64,000 bases of DNA from Aphanothece hegewaldii CCALA 016 (GTDB taxonomy: Bacteria > Cyanobacteriota > Cyanobacteriia > Cyanobacteriales > Microcystaceae). A program made the translations under genes and the position numbers. Location of the stretch: positions 20,092-84,091 of the forward strand of contig NZ_PXOH01000020.1 of assembly GCF_003007785.1 (NCBI RefSeq). The letters are read 5' to 3'. Of this stretch, positions 36,394 to 46,679 are shown piece after piece; positions within the stretch are counted from its first letter, which is position 1; every line of letters starts with the position of its first letter. Below the pieces are notes generated by a model. It saw nothing but the letters and a program-made list of their open reading frames with translations, made no database searches and was not told the origin of the DNA.

Positions 36394-37428
36394 ATGAGTG
36401 ACCATCCATCGATTCAACATATCCAAAATATCAGTCAACAAATCGCCTTTCTACAAAACTGTATGGCAGATTTACCCCTACAACAACAGGAACAGATCAG
36501 GGGAATTTTGGAAACAATGGTTACTGCTGTGTCGAATCTGCAATTAAGCTATGAGGAGATGCTATCGATTTTAGAAGCATCAGAAATTGTCGAGGAAAAA
36601 CTGCTAACTCAACATCAACAAACAGTCACAGCATACCAACATTATTACAATTTATTTCAGTGTTCACCGATCGCCTCTTGCGTCACCGATGCCAATGGAT
36701 TAATCATCGAAGCTAACCCAACATTCTGCCAGCTTCTCAATATTTCCCCCTGTTACCTGATGGGTAAACCCCTTGCGGTTTATATTGCCCCCGCGCAGCG
36801 TCCACATTTTCGCACCTTACTAAACCGGCTTGTACAAATGTCTAGAGTGCAGACTTGTGAAATAGAACTCTATCCTCGAAAAAAAGATCCTTTCATTGCC
36901 CAGTTAAAAACGATGGTTGTCCGCAATGAATTAGATAAAGTTGAGGCTTTGTGGATCAGTGTTCATGATATCAGTCATTATAAACAGACGGTTACACCAA
37001 ATCTTTCAACCTTCTCAACTGTACCTCAACTGCCACACGCTCTAGATGGTTTACAGGTTCTCGTAGTGGATGATGAAGCTGATGCCCGTGAATTTATTAC
37101 GGCTGTCCTAGAATCACAGGGAATTAACGTTACAACCGCCGATAGTACAGTTGAAGCATTAGATCTCTTAGAGCATTTTCGTCCTGATGTATTAGTCAGT
37201 GATATTCGGATGCCTGATCAAGATGGATATAGTCTCATTAAAAAAGTGCGAGAATTAGAAGCAGAAAAAGGATGGCATATACCAGCCGCAGCCCTTACCT
37301 CCTATCTAGTTGAAGACCGAGAAAAAGCCAGAAGCGCTGGATTTGAATCTCATTTGCATAAACTTGCACAACCATCAGAATTAGTTGATCTGATTGCTCG
37401 GTTAGCAGGTCGAAAATCTCCAGATTAA
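36394..37428 (+). CDS. PAS domain-receiver protein
   Basis: 344 residues. An N-terminal helical region (1-85; IQNISQQIAFLQNCMADLPLQQQEQI and ILEASEIVEEKLL) precedes a PAS domain (about 88-200; FQCSPIASCVTDANGLIIEANPTFCQLL). A receiver domain occupies about 222-340 (LQVLVVDDEADAREF, phospho-acceptor in LVSDIRMPDQDGYSL, Lys in SHLHKLAQPSEL). There is no output domain. It is the first of three same-strand signalling genes, 53 bp ahead of the kinase gene, and probably receives phosphate from it. Confidence 0.9.
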   Translation: MSDHPSIQHIQNISQQIAFLQNCMADLPLQQQEQIRGILETMVTAVSNLQLSYEEMLSILEASEIVEEKLLTQHQQTVTAYQHYYNLFQCSPIASCVTDANGLIIEANPTFCQLLNISPCYLMGKPLAVYIAPAQRPHFRTLLNRLVQMSRVQTCEIELYPRKKDPFIAQLKTMVVRNELDKVEALWISVHDISHYKQTVTPNLSTFSTVPQLPHALDGLQVLVVDDEADAREFITAVLESQGINVTTADSTVEALDLLEHFRPDVLVSDIRMPDQDGYSLIKKVRELEAEKGWHIPAAALTSYLVEDREKARSAGFESHLHKLAQPSELVDLIARLAGRKSPD

Positions 37429-37481
37429 TTAATATGGTTTCTAGTAGTGTATAGCTCAAAAGCGGTCATTTGTCAAGATTG

Positions 37482-39650
37482 ATGCCAAAACCCAAACCTG
37501 TCACATTAGCTGATGTAATGATTACCGATGAATTATTGCAGCGCTCGGCACGTCCCGCCAACTTAGCTGCCGAAAATCAGGCGATGCACATCTTGATACG
37601 GCAAATGGTGAATCAGCCGGAAATAATGCTAAAAAGCCTTATCACAATGGCACTTGAACTATGCTCGGCAGGAACGGCAGGTGTTAGCCTCATTGAAGTG
37701 CTACCGACAGGTGAAAAAGTTTTTCGTTGGGTGGCAATCGCGGGAGCCTTGGAACAGTATCAAGATGAAGTAATAGATGTTGATTTTAGTCCATGTGGAG
37801 TGTGCTTAGAGCGTGGTATTCCTATGCTTTATTCCTATCCTGAACGCTATTTCACCTATTTACAGGCAGCCAAGCCCGTTGTTGTTGAAGCTTTAGTTTT
37901 ACCTCTAATCGTTAATTATCAGTCTCTTGGCACACTTTGGATTGTATCTCATGATGAACAGCGACGCTTTGACTCGGAAGATGTGCGGATGATGACCAGT
38001 TTAGCGGATTTTACGACAACTGCCCTTATTTTAAAAGATCGGCGAACTCAAGAATTACTGTCCGCTAATGCAGCTTTAGAGGCTAGAATCATCGATCATC
38101 AAAAAGCTGAAATGGCTTTACGCGAATCAGAAAAACGTCTACAACAGGCGATCGCGATTTCTACGGTGGGTGTAATTTTCTTTAGAACCAACGGCCGCAT
38201 TACCGACTCTAACGAGACTTTTTTAAAAATGAGTGGTTACAGTCGTGAAGATTTGCGCTCTGGGCAGGTACGGTGGGACAAAATGACACCACTTGAGTTT
38301 ATGCCCCAAACTCAGCAAGCGATCCAAGAGCTTTTAACGTTGGGGCGGACAATTCCATATGAAAAGCAATATATCCGTAAAGATGGTTCGCGCTGGTGGG
38401 GTTTATTTGCGGCATCCCAACTTAATGACGATGAAGCCGTAGAATTTATTATTGATATTACTGAGAATAAACGATCTCAGGAATTGCTACAGACTAGCGA
38501 GGAACGGCTTAGATTAGCTTCCTATGCGGCTAATTTTGGTACATATGATTTTGAGCCGCAGACAGGTCAATGTCAATGGTCTTCTCTTTTAAAAGCAATG
38601 CACGGCTTAAGTGAGGATACAGAGATTACTTTTGAGCAACTGCCTAGATATATTCACCCTGATGATCACGATCGCATCTTTTACCTATTAAATCAATATC
38701 TCAGTCCCGACGCACCTGGCCCTTATGAGCATGAATTCCGCATTGTTCGTACTGATGGTACAGTACGTTGGGTGATTGATAAGGGTTGTGTGTTTTTTAC
38801 GGGTGAAGGAGAACAACGCCGCGCTAATCGAGTTATTGGTGTGATTCTGGATATTACAGAACGTAAGCAAGCCGAAGCCGAGCGTAATCAACTGTTTCAA
38901 GAACAAGCCGCCCGTAAAGAAGCAGAACGAGCCAGCCAGATGAAAGATGAGTTTTTAGCGATGATCTCCCATGAACTTCAGTCACCCCTCGTAGCGATCC
39001 TCGGTTGGTCACGGTTACTGCGGACTCAACCTCCGAGTCCAACGATGCTGAGAAAATCTTTAGAAACAATTGAACGGAATGCCAGTGTACTAGCTAAACT
39101 TATTTCAGATTTGCTCGATATTTCTCGAATTACGGCAGGAAAAGTAAAGCTTAATTTACAGCCTGTTGAACTCATATCATTAATTGAAACGGTGATTAGA
39201 TCGGCTAGGGAATTAGTCGCCGCTAAAAAACTTAACATCATTTGGTGGGAGGAAGTGCCAGAAAATGTTTTAGTATTAGGTGATCTTGATCGGCTTCAGC
39301 AAATTATTTCCAATCTGCTGAACAACGCGATTAAATTTACGCCAGAGTTGGGCTGTATTAGTGTTAAACTTTCAGTTATTAAAAGTCAGGTTGATGATTT
39401 TTCTTGTGCTGAAATATCTATTACAGATACAGGTATTGGCATCAGTGCTGAATTTTTGCCTCATGTCTTTGAGCGTTTCCGTCAAGCTCACTCATCGGGT
39501 GGACTGGGGTTAGGATTAGCGATCGCCCGTCATTTAGTCGAACTTCATAACGGAACCATCCATGCTGATAGTTTAGGAGAAGGACAAGGCGCAACTTTTA
39601 AGGTCAGGCTACCACTTTTAAATAATGATGAGTGTGATGTCAAGGTCTAA
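37482..39650 (+). CDS. GAF-PAS-PAS hybrid sensor histidine kinase
   Basis: 722 residues starting at ATG 37482 (an in-frame TTG lies four codons upstream). GAF domain at about 40-190 ([29 protein letters not shown]), two PAS domains with PAC (about 215-335 and 335-465), HisKA with the phospho-acceptor in [19 protein letters not shown] (about 490), and HATPase with N-box [16 protein letters not shown]1 DTGIGI and G2 [15 protein letters not shown]. The H-box has Gln instead of the commoner Arg (HELQSP), seen in related cyanobacterial kinases. No membrane segment, so it senses cytoplasmic signals. Confidence 0.93.
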   Translation: MPKPKPVTLADVMITDELLQRSARPANLAAENQAMHILIRQMVNQPEIMLKSLITMALELCSAGTAGVSLIEVLPTGEKVFRWVAIAGALEQYQDEVIDVDFSPCGVCLERGIPMLYSYPERYFTYLQAAKPVVVEALVLPLIVNYQSLGTLWIVSHDEQRRFDSEDVRMMTSLADFTTTALILKDRRTQELLSANAALEARIIDHQKAEMALRESEKRLQQAIAISTVGVIFFRTNGRITDSNETFLKMSGYSREDLRSGQVRWDKMTPLEFMPQTQQAIQELLTLGRTIPYEKQYIRKDGSRWWGLFAASQLNDDEAVEFIIDITENKRSQELLQTSEERLRLASYAANFGTYDFEPQTGQCQWSSLLKAMHGLSEDTEITFEQLPRYIHPDDHDRIFYLLNQYLSPDAPGPYEHEFRIVRTDGTVRWVIDKGCVFFTGEGEQRRANRVIGVILDITERKQAEAERNQLFQEQAARKEAERASQMKDEFLAMISHELQSPLVAILGWSRLLRTQPPSPTMLRKSLETIERNASVLAKLISDLLDISRITAGKVKLNLQPVELISLIETVIRSARELVAAKKLNIIWWEEVPENVLVLGDLDRLQQIISNLLNNAIKFTPELGCISVKLSVIKSQVDDFSCAEISITDTGIGISAEFLPHVFERFRQAHSSGGLGLGLAIARHLVELHNGTIHADSLGEGQGATFKVRLPLLNNDECDVKV

Positions 39651-39658
39651 AATATGCT

Positions 39659-40951
39659 ATGGATCTACCTCAAGCCAATCAAGAATTGGAATCTTTATTA
39701 AATTATCTTAAGAATAGTCGAGGTTGTGATTTAACTGGCTATAAAAGATCGAGCTTGCTGCGGCGGTTCAGGTTCCGTATGCAGCAAATTAATATTAATA
39801 GCTATCAAGAATATTTAAAATATTTACAGAACAATTCCGAAGAATGGCTGACGCTGCTTAATACTGTTTTAATTAACTATACTGGTTTTTTCCGCGATCG
39901 GTCATCTTGGGATTATTTGGCAAAGGAAATTATTCCCAAAATTATCGCCAGTAAACAGAAAAATGAATCGATCCGAGTCTGGGTAGCTGGATGTGCTTCT
40001 GGTGAAGAAGTCTATAGCCTCGTGATGCTATGGGCAGAAGCATTAGGGATCGAATCTTGTTTAGAGCGAGTGCAGTTTTATGCTACAGATATCGATGAAG
40101 AAGCAATAAAAGAAGCGCGACAAGCTACTTATCAAAGCAACCCCGTTCGAGAGTTATCACCCGACGATGATCCAACTTTAGACATCGTACCTCATACAGA
40201 GCTAACAGGTATTTCACCCTATCTTCTCAATAAATACTTTCAACACCACAAAGATAGTTATACATTTGATCCACAACTGCGACGCACAATTATTTTTGCT
40301 CGTCATGATTTAGTTAAAAATGCGCCTATTTCTAAGATCGATTTGCTCGTTTGCCGCAATGTTTTAATATATTTTACGCCAGAGTATCAAGCAACTATTT
40401 TTGTTCGTTTTCATTTTGCACTCAAAGATACGGGTTTTCTTTTTCTGGGAAAAGCCGAATCGATCATCAACAATAGAGCCATTTTTACGCCTATTAGTTT
40501 AAAACACCGCATTTATGCCAAAGGTTTAGATCTAGATCTCAATGATCACTTATTAATTAATCCTAAAACACATTTCAAGCGAAGTAATGAACGGCAAGAC
40601 TCTAAAAACTTTTTCTGGCAAACGGCATTCGAGATTAATCCTTTGCCACAAATTGCCGTTAATCTTCATAATTATTTAATTGACGCGAATGAGGCTGCTC
40701 ATCTTCTATTTGGCTTAAAACTAGATGACTTGAACCGTCCTTTTAATCAACTCGAACTCAGTAAGTTAGTAGGAGAAATGAAAACCTTCTATGAAAATCC
40801 TCATCAAGTTACTTTAACTGATGTCGAATGGCACACCGCTACGGACACAAAGTATTTTGATATTTCGATCGTACCTGTCTATGACAAGAAAAAGACTTTG
40901 CTTGGAGCCATTTTAACATTCAGTGATTCAGTCTATAAATTACATAATTAA
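39659..40951 (+). CDS. CheR-type methyltransferase with C-terminal PAS domain
   Basis: 430 residues. CheR_N (about 10-70; LLNYLKNSRGCDLTGYKRSSLLRRF) and the SAM-binding CheR domain (75-290; NYTGFFRDRSSWDYLA, IRVWVAGCASGEEVYSL, QFYATDIDEEAI, ISKIDLLVCRNVLIYF) are intact. A PAS-like segment lies at about 310-425 (EINPLPQIAVNLHNYLIDANEAAHLLFGL). Classical CheR methylates chemoreceptors; fused CheR-PAS proteins without receptors are known from cyanobacteria. It starts 8 bp after the kinase. No cheB, cheW or receptor is nearby, so the substrate is unknown. Confidence 0.92.
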   Translation: MDLPQANQELESLLNYLKNSRGCDLTGYKRSSLLRRFRFRMQQININSYQEYLKYLQNNSEEWLTLLNTVLINYTGFFRDRSSWDYLAKEIIPKIIASKQKNESIRVWVAGCASGEEVYSLVMLWAEALGIESCLERVQFYATDIDEEAIKEARQATYQSNPVRELSPDDDPTLDIVPHTELTGISPYLLNKYFQHHKDSYTFDPQLRRTIIFARHDLVKNAPISKIDLLVCRNVLIYFTPEYQATIFVRFHFALKDTGFLFLGKAESIINNRAIFTPISLKHRIYAKGLDLDLNDHLLINPKTHFKRSNERQDSKNFFWQTAFEINPLPQIAVNLHNYLIDANEAAHLLFGLKLDDLNRPFNQLELSKLVGEMKTFYENPHQVTLTDVEWHTATDTKYFDISIVPVYDKKKTLLGAILTFSDSVYKLHN

Positions 40952-41029
40952 TTTTTTGTCAAGTTTTTTAAGCTAAATTTAATAAAAATTAACAAATTAA
41001 TTCGATGATAGTGTTAGTTCAATAGAACA

Positions 41030-41110
41030 CCGTGAAATAAATTTCACGGCTCAAAGCAAAAATCCATTAAAATGGATTAAAGTTTTTACAGTGAGTCGGT
41101 TTCAACCGAC
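41030..41110. repeat. Three consecutive short perfect palindromes
   Basis: CCGTGAAAT-AA-ATTTCACGG (41030-41049), AATCCATT-AA-AATGGATT (41061-41078) and GTCGGTT-TC-AACCGAC (41095-41110). Each is perfect with a 2-nt centre. They lie between convergent cheR and lysS genes. A second locus with the same three-part layout is at 44282-44389. Confidence 0.9.
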
Positions 41111-41131
41111 TTAAGCTATCAGACAGAGAAT

Positions 41132-42862
41132 TTATTCTCTGGCTGTGTCTCGATCAAAACCGAATTGATCTCGGATATTGGCATTAAAATACTGTCCTTT
41201 TGAGGGAGCATCCTTTAATTCTTGGAAGATATTTTCTGAGACATCGTGATACAAATAGATTGAACCGTTAGGAAATTCAATTTTTAGAATTTTTTTTTCT
41301 GCGTCGTAATCAAAAGATTTAATTGAGGAACTCTGGTTTTTGAGAAGTGGGAAAGCAATGACATCGCGGATACTTGCAGAGTCGGTGAGTAACATGATCA
41401 GGCGATCGATCCCAATACCTAAACCACCCGTCGGGGGCATCCCATATTCTAGGGCAGTCAAGAAATCTTCATCAACACTTTGCGCTTCTAGATCTCCTGC
41501 GGCTTTTTTCGCTGCTTGTAATTCTAGTCTTTCTCGTTGATCAATAGGATCAGTTAACTCAGAAAAACTATTCGCTAACTCTCTTCCCACAACATATAAT
41601 TCAAATCGTTCTACTAATCCCGCTTTTTCTCGATGGGGTTTAGCCAGTGGTGAGATTTCAACAGGGAAATCAATGACAAATGTGGGCTGTATTAGGCTTT
41701 CCTCTACCTTTTGCTCAAAAAGTTCATTTAATAGCTTTCCGATGGTTTTACAGTCATCAGGAACGTGAATCCCAGCATTTTTCGCGGCGGTTGTAGCCTC
41801 TTCAAAGTTGGTGAATTGCGTCAGATCTAATCCTGTTTTTTCGGCGACTAATTCGTGCATCGTCACCCGTCGCCAAGGGGGAGTTAAATCGATTTCTTGG
41901 TTTTGATAAGATAATTTTAGGGTTCCTAGAACGTCTTGGGCAGCTTTGGTAATGATATTTTCCGTTAGAACCATCATATCGTGATAGTCGGCGTAGGCTT
42001 GATAGATTTCGATCGAGGTAAATTCTGGGTTATGTCGCGTCGAAACCCCTTCATTGCGGAAAATACGCCCTAACTCGAATACTTTTTCAAACCCACCGAC
42101 AATTAACCGTTTTAGGTGTAATTCGGTGGCAATTCTTAGATACAGATCCATCTCTAGAGTATTATGATACGTGACGAATGGACGTGCATCAGCCCCACCC
42201 GCTTCGCTTTGTAATACTGGTGTTTCAATTTCGATAAAACCTTGCTCATCGAGATAACGACGGATAGATGCAGTAATTTGGGCGCGTCGTCGGAAGGTTT
42301 GACGGACTTCGGGATTTACAATTAGATCAACATAACGTTGACGATATCGTTTTTCTGTATCGGTTAAACCATGCCATTTATCGGGTAGGGGTAACAAAGA
42401 TTTGGTTAAAATGGCATATTCATTGACAACGATGGATAATTCGCCTTTTTCGGTACGTTTAATCGTTCCTTTTGCCCCTAAGATGTCGCCTGTATCTGTT
42501 AGCTTCGTTATAGTATTAAACGCATTGGGTGTATCTGCCATTTTTTCCGTGATGCGTTTTTTGTCGAGATAAAGTTGAATCGTTCCCGTTTCGTCTTGTA
42601 GATTAAAGAAAGCCAGTTTACCGAAAATACGACGGGCAATAATACGCCCTGCGATCGATACTTCGATGTCAACTTCTTCAGCATTTGCTAAATTAGTATA
42701 TTGTTCCTGTAACTGTGCCGCATTTGCAGTAACTTCCCATTTGTACGCATAGGGAGTAATACCCTGTTGTTTGAGTTGTTCGACTTTTTCTAAACGTGCT
42801 GCGCGAATTTCTTCTAAACTAGATCCAGATTGAGGATCGTTTGGGGATTGTTGAGACGACAT
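41132..42862 (-). CDS. lysS: Lysyl-tRNA synthetase with C-terminal KTSC domain
   Basis: 576 residues. The class II LysRS core covers 1-505: OB-fold anticodon domain (about 60-160), motif 2 [24 protein letters not shown], and motif 3 [27 protein letters not shown]. Residues 511-566 form a KTSC domain ([40 protein letters not shown]), an appendix found on some bacterial LysRS and as a stand-alone small protein; its role is unknown. ATG start at 42862. The gene stands alone. Confidence 0.96.
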   Translation of the reverse strand: MSSQQSPNDPQSGSSLEEIRAARLEKVEQLKQQGITPYAYKWEVTANAAQLQEQYTNLANAEEVDIEVSIAGRIIARRIFGKLAFFNLQDETGTIQLYLDKKRITEKMADTPNAFNTITKLTDTGDILGAKGTIKRTEKGELSIVVNEYAILTKSLLPLPDKWHGLTDTEKRYRQRYVDLIVNPEVRQTFRRRAQITASIRRYLDEQGFIEIETPVLQSEAGGADARPFVTYHNTLEMDLYLRIATELHLKRLIVGGFEKVFELGRIFRNEGVSTRHNPEFTSIEIYQAYADYHDMMVLTENIITKAAQDVLGTLKLSYQNQEIDLTPPWRRVTMHELVAEKTGLDLTQFTNFEEATTAAKNAGIHVPDDCKTIGKLLNELFEQKVEESLIQPTFVIDFPVEISPLAKPHREKAGLVERFELYVVGRELANSFSELTDPIDQRERLELQAAKKAAGDLEAQSVDEDFLTALEYGMPPTGGLGIGIDRLIMLLTDSASIRDVIAFPLLKNQSSSIKSFDYDAEKKILKIEFPNGSIYLYHDVSENIFQELKDAPSKGQYFNANIRDQFGFDRDTARE

Positions 42863-42894
42863 CGGTACCTTAGTATAATTATCAGTCTTACTTA

Positions 42895-43080
42895 TTATAT
42901 CTCGTTGGGTTCAGAGGGGTTATCTCGATGTATGCTGACGACTAAGCGACTAAACGCACTTGCATTCCCATAATAATCTAAAAGAATTGGTAGACCTTGG
43001 GGATGTTCCGCAATAGCTAGAGCAACTTGTCTGTATTCATCGGTGACTAATTGCGCTTTGTTACATTTATTATTGGCTTT
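42895..43080 (-). pseudogene. Start-less coding fragment, possible gene remnant
   Basis: A frame open for about 60 codons reads ...KAQLVTDEYRQVALAIAEHP and ends [16 protein letters not shown] before a TAA. It has no start codon and begins right after a TAG. The composition looks protein-like. It may be the C-terminal remnant of a lost gene, but I cannot identify the family and chance is possible. Confidence 0.3.
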
Positions 43081-43094
43081 TGGCTACATTAACT

Positions 43095-44186
43095 TTACCC
43101 CAACCAGGATGGATTCTGGGCTGTACTGTCAAACTGGCTAGTCGTCTTGTAAAGCTCATATTGTCCCTTGGCGGCAGCTTCACGAGTTCGGTTTAACAAA
43201 TCCATCACCTGTTCTGGGTTCATCGGTTTGAAAGTGCGAACGGCTTCCAATGCTTGCTCAAGAATTTGCATACTATCAATACCTGTAATTACTGTTGAGG
43301 TGGGTAGATTCATCGCGTAGTGAAGGCATTCTATCGGTGTGACCGTATTGCTGCGTAGGATATAAGGATCGCCCATTGATTTCATTCCTAAGACCCCAAT
43401 TTGTTCTTTTTCAAGCATAGGCAGCACTAAACGTTCAAAACTGCGGAAATGAGCATCCATCACATTGAGCGGCATTTGCACTGTATCAAAGCGAAACTTG
43501 TTTTGAGCCGCTACCTCTAGCATTCGCAGGTGAACTAAGGGATCTTTATGACCAGTAAAACCGATATAACGGATCTTCCCTGCTTTTTGCGCCTCCACAA
43601 CGGCTTCCATTGCGCCCCCTTTAGCAAAAACGCGATCGGGATCTTCCATGCGAATAATTTCGTGATGCTGCATCAGATCAATATAATTGGTTTGTAAAGC
43701 TTTGAGAGATTCATCAATCTGCATCATGGCTGCACCTTTAGTTCGTCCGTCTAATTTGGTCATTAGAAAAACTTTCTCTCGATAACCGTCTTTGAGTGCC
43801 TTGCCCATCCATCGTTCACTACGTCCATTATGATAGTCCCAAGAGTTATCCATAAAATTGATCCCTTGGTCGATGGCACTACGAATTAATTTGATGCTTT
43901 CTTGCTCCTCTTTAATTCGTCCAATATGATGACCTCCCAAACCGATAACCGATACCCGTTCTCCCGTATGTCCTAGCGTTCGATAGATCATTCCATTATT
44001 TTTAGTTTGGGCTGCAATAGATTGATTCTCTTTTAAAACTTGATTTGGTTCTTTGGCATTTTCTGAACTGGCTAACAGGGGTCTTAAAATTCCATCTGAT
44101 GCGGCTAATCCTGCTGCCATTAATCCTGATACGGAAGCGGTTTTCAATAAGTTTCGCCGAGTGAGATCCATCTTTTTTTCAACCAT
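43095..44186 (-). CDS. Tat-exported aldo/keto reductase
   Basis: 363 residues. The N-terminus carries a twin-arginine signal (LTRRNLLKTASVSGLMAAGLAAS) at about 8-31. The reductase domain follows from about 65 to 340. The catalytic set is visible: Asp in NFMDNSWDYHNGRSE, Tyr in the same block, Lys in LMTKLDG and His in LMQHHEI. The barrel ends with STVITGIDSMQILEQALEAV. Such Tat-dependent AKRs are thought to act in the periplasm, but the substrate is unknown. ATG at 44186; a second ATG five codons downstream is less likely. Confidence 0.92.
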   Translation of the reverse strand: MVEKKMDLTRRNLLKTASVSGLMAAGLAASDGILRPLLASSENAKEPNQVLKENQSIAAQTKNNGMIYRTLGHTGERVSVIGLGGHHIGRIKEEQESIKLIRSAIDQGINFMDNSWDYHNGRSERWMGKALKDGYREKVFLMTKLDGRTKGAAMMQIDESLKALQTNYIDLMQHHEIIRMEDPDRVFAKGGAMEAVVEAQKAGKIRYIGFTGHKDPLVHLRMLEVAAQNKFRFDTVQMPLNVMDAHFRSFERLVLPMLEKEQIGVLGMKSMGDPYILRSNTVTPIECLHYAMNLPTSTVITGIDSMQILEQALEAVRTFKPMNPEQVMDLLNRTREAAAKGQYELYKTTSQFDSTAQNPSWLG

Positions 44187-44573
44187 TTTGAAGTGTCATT
44201 GCAAGCTAACATGGTAGCTAGTTAAAAGACATCTAACTACAGCGTGATTTTCAATAGACCTCTTGCATAATTCTTGGATGCCCAAAGGCTTCAGCCTTTG
44301 GCTACAAGGACGAAGCCCATTCAAATGGGCTCTCTGGGGTAGCCGGCTTTCGTCAGGCTTTGCGCTTTGTAGCACCAGACTTCAGTCTGAGTTTAGATAA
44401 AAATATTTGTGCAAGAGTTCTAATCTATCAACATCAGTTAAATAACGACTTGCTCTATCGGGTTAGTCGCTAAAGATTTTAGTAATTCGTTTTGCCAGTC
44501 GGGTATCATATTTGCTTGAGTTATTGCGATCGTTGCTCTATCATAGTACATAAATATTAGCAAAGCAAGAAAG
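44187..44573. other. 387-bp intergenic region with a triple palindrome
   Basis: It separates divergent genes for the aldo/keto reductase and the pentapeptide protein and must carry both promoters. It contains the palindrome cluster at 44282-44389. No coding sequence is supported. Confidence 0.7.
44282..44389. repeat. Second triple-palindrome element
   Basis: CCAAAGGCT-TC-AGCCTTTGG (44282-44301), AGCCCATT-CA-AATGGGCT (44314-44331) and CAGACT-TC-AGTCTG (44376-44389). Layout and 2-nt centres match the element at 41030-41110, but the arm sequences differ. Confidence 0.88.
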
Positions 44574-46679
44574 ATGAAGCAAGGCGAATTAATTAAACGC
44601 TATCAAGCAGGTGAAAGAGATTTTTCGGGAATTAATCTTAGTGGAGAAGCGTTTTATGGTAAGCAGGGAGGAGAAATAGACTTAAGTGGGATTAATTTGA
44701 GTCATGCTAACTTAGAAAAAGTCATCTTTAGTCATGTTAATTTGAATAGTGCTAATCTTAGTGGTGCGAATCTAAAAGATGCTAGGTTTAATGGCTATCT
44801 TGATGATGCTGATCTTAGTGAAGCGGATTTAACAAATGCTCGTATCGGCCCGTGCAGTCTTAATCATACCAGTTTTAGAAAAGCGAATTTAACAAATGCT
44901 GATTTTGGCGCATCTAGTGGACTTATAGAAAATGGTAAACGCGCATCCCGTGAGATGGATTTTAGTGAAAGTGACTGTACAAATGCGTATTTAACGTCTG
45001 ATTTTGTTGCTGCCAATTTCCGAAGAGCAAACCTAAAACAAGCTAAATTTTTAAAAGGTTCTCTATATTGGTATCGTGCCTATTTAGTGAGTGCAGATTT
45101 AAGCGAACAGGATTTACAAGGACAAAATTTATCTACTTTAAATTTAACTCAAGCGAATCTTAGCCATACAAACCTCAGTTACGCTAATCTTAGAAGTGCT
45201 ATCCTAGTCGGGGCTAATCTTTGTAACGCTAATTTAAGTCATGCTGATTTGTCTAATAGTAATCTCAGTGAAGCGAATTTAAGTCATGGGAATTTGAGTC
45301 ATGCAAATTTAACCAATAGTAATTTAACTAAGGCAAATATAGCCGAAGCAAATTTAAGTGAAACTGAACAAAATGCTATTCTCTTGCATGAATCAAACAT
45401 CGATAATACTATTGGTTTAACTGAAAAGTCTCGATTAATTTGGCGTATTGTTAATCAGCAAGCAATAGGTGAAGATTTAACAGGTGTTGATCTCAGTTAT
45501 AGTAAATTACAAAATGCTAATCTACAAGGCACTAATCTAAGCAATGCTGATTTGAGAAATTCTCTTTTAACCAATGCTAATTTATCGGATGCGAATCTTA
45601 CTTCTGCTCAATTACAGCAAGTTGATTTAAGTCAAGCTAATTTGATGAATACAAGATTAGTCAATAGTGATTTGAGTCAAGCTAATTTGGAGAATGCTAA
45701 TTTATCTAATGCTGACTTAACTCAAGCTAATTTGAATTTAGCCAAGTTATCTCATAGCAATCTTAGTCAAGCGAATTTAGCCAGTGCAAATTTAAGTCAG
45801 ACGATTTTAAATTATGCTAATTTATCTCAAACTAACTTACAAGATGCTAATTTAGATAAAGCAGTTTATACTAATTTATATGATGCACTCAATATTCCAG
45901 ACTTAGAAAAATTAAGGACTAAGCAGAACAAAACGCCATTAACAGAACTGCTAAATCGACTGCCAATGTATAACACTGCTGTTACTGAATCATTACAACC
46001 AGGATTAACTAGAGAACAAATTACGGAATTAACAAAAGACATTCCTCATCAAATTCCTGAAGAATTATATCAACTCTATCAATGGCGAAATGGAATGAAT
46101 AACTATCGAGGAGGTGATTTTGATGTATTCGTTGATTCACAGAATTTTAAACCTTTAGAAAAAGCTGTTGAAGAATCAAAATATTTTTTAAAATCTAACG
46201 ATTATAAATGGGAGGATAACTGGTTATTTGTCTTCGGACAAGGTACCGATAATTGTGGTGCGTATGTTGTCGTTTTAGGAGATGAAAATATAGCACCTGT
46301 ACAAAATTTTGACCCAGAATATAGAGATTACTCACCGAAATATCCCAGTTTAACTCACATGATATTGAAGGCAGTTTTAGAAACAGATGTCAGCTTTGAG
46401 GGTGCAAATTTATCGGGAGTTGATTTCAGTCGTTTTCAGATGAGTGAAAAGAATTTTAGTGGTGCAAATTTATCAGGTGCAAATTTAAGTTTTACTGATT
46501 TAAGTCGGACAAATTTAAGTGAAGCAAATTTAACGGGTGCAAACTTCTATCGTGCAGGGTTATTTCGAGCAAATTTAACAGGGGCAAACTTAACAAATGC
46601 GAATTTTCAAGAGGCAGATTTAGAAGGAGTTAATCTCACCGATGCAATTTTAAATAATACCATTATGGCTGATGTTTAG
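44574..46679 (+). CDS. Pentapeptide-repeat protein with inserted SMI1/KNR4 (SUKH) domain
   Basis: 701 residues. Pentapeptides A(D/N)Lxx fill about 10-270 and 300-435, forming right-handed quadrilateral helices. Between them is the segment TEKSRLIWRIVNQQAIGEDL (about 282-302), a spacer common in cyanobacterial pentapeptide proteins. Residues 462-605 form a SUKH-type domain: TREQITELTKDIPHQIPEEL, YQLYQWRNGMNNYRGGDFDVF, WLFVFGQGTDNCGAYVVVLGD. A final pentapeptide block runs from about 606 to 701. It has no signal peptide. Family members with SUKH often neutralise toxins or act as scaffolds; neither is proven here. The 3' end overlaps the convergent EamA gene by 17 bp. Confidence 0.9.
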   Translation: MKQGELIKRYQAGERDFSGINLSGEAFYGKQGGEIDLSGINLSHANLEKVIFSHVNLNSANLSGANLKDARFNGYLDDADLSEADLTNARIGPCSLNHTSFRKANLTNADFGASSGLIENGKRASREMDFSESDCTNAYLTSDFVAANFRRANLKQAKFLKGSLYWYRAYLVSADLSEQDLQGQNLSTLNLTQANLSHTNLSYANLRSAILVGANLCNANLSHADLSNSNLSEANLSHGNLSHANLTNSNLTKANIAEANLSETEQNAILLHESNIDNTIGLTEKSRLIWRIVNQQAIGEDLTGVDLSYSKLQNANLQGTNLSNADLRNSLLTNANLSDANLTSAQLQQVDLSQANLMNTRLVNSDLSQANLENANLSNADLTQANLNLAKLSHSNLSQANLASANLSQTILNYANLSQTNLQDANLDKAVYTNLYDALNIPDLEKLRTKQNKTPLTELLNRLPMYNTAVTESLQPGLTREQITELTKDIPHQIPEELYQLYQWRNGMNNYRGGDFDVFVDSQNFKPLEKAVEESKYFLKSNDYKWEDNWLFVFGQGTDNCGAYVVVLGDENIAPVQNFDPEYRDYSPKYPSLTHMILKAVLETDVSFEGANLSGVDFSRFQMSEKNFSGANLSGANLSFTDLSRTNLSEANLTGANFYRAGLFRANLTGANLTNANFQEADLEGVNLTDAILNNTIMADV

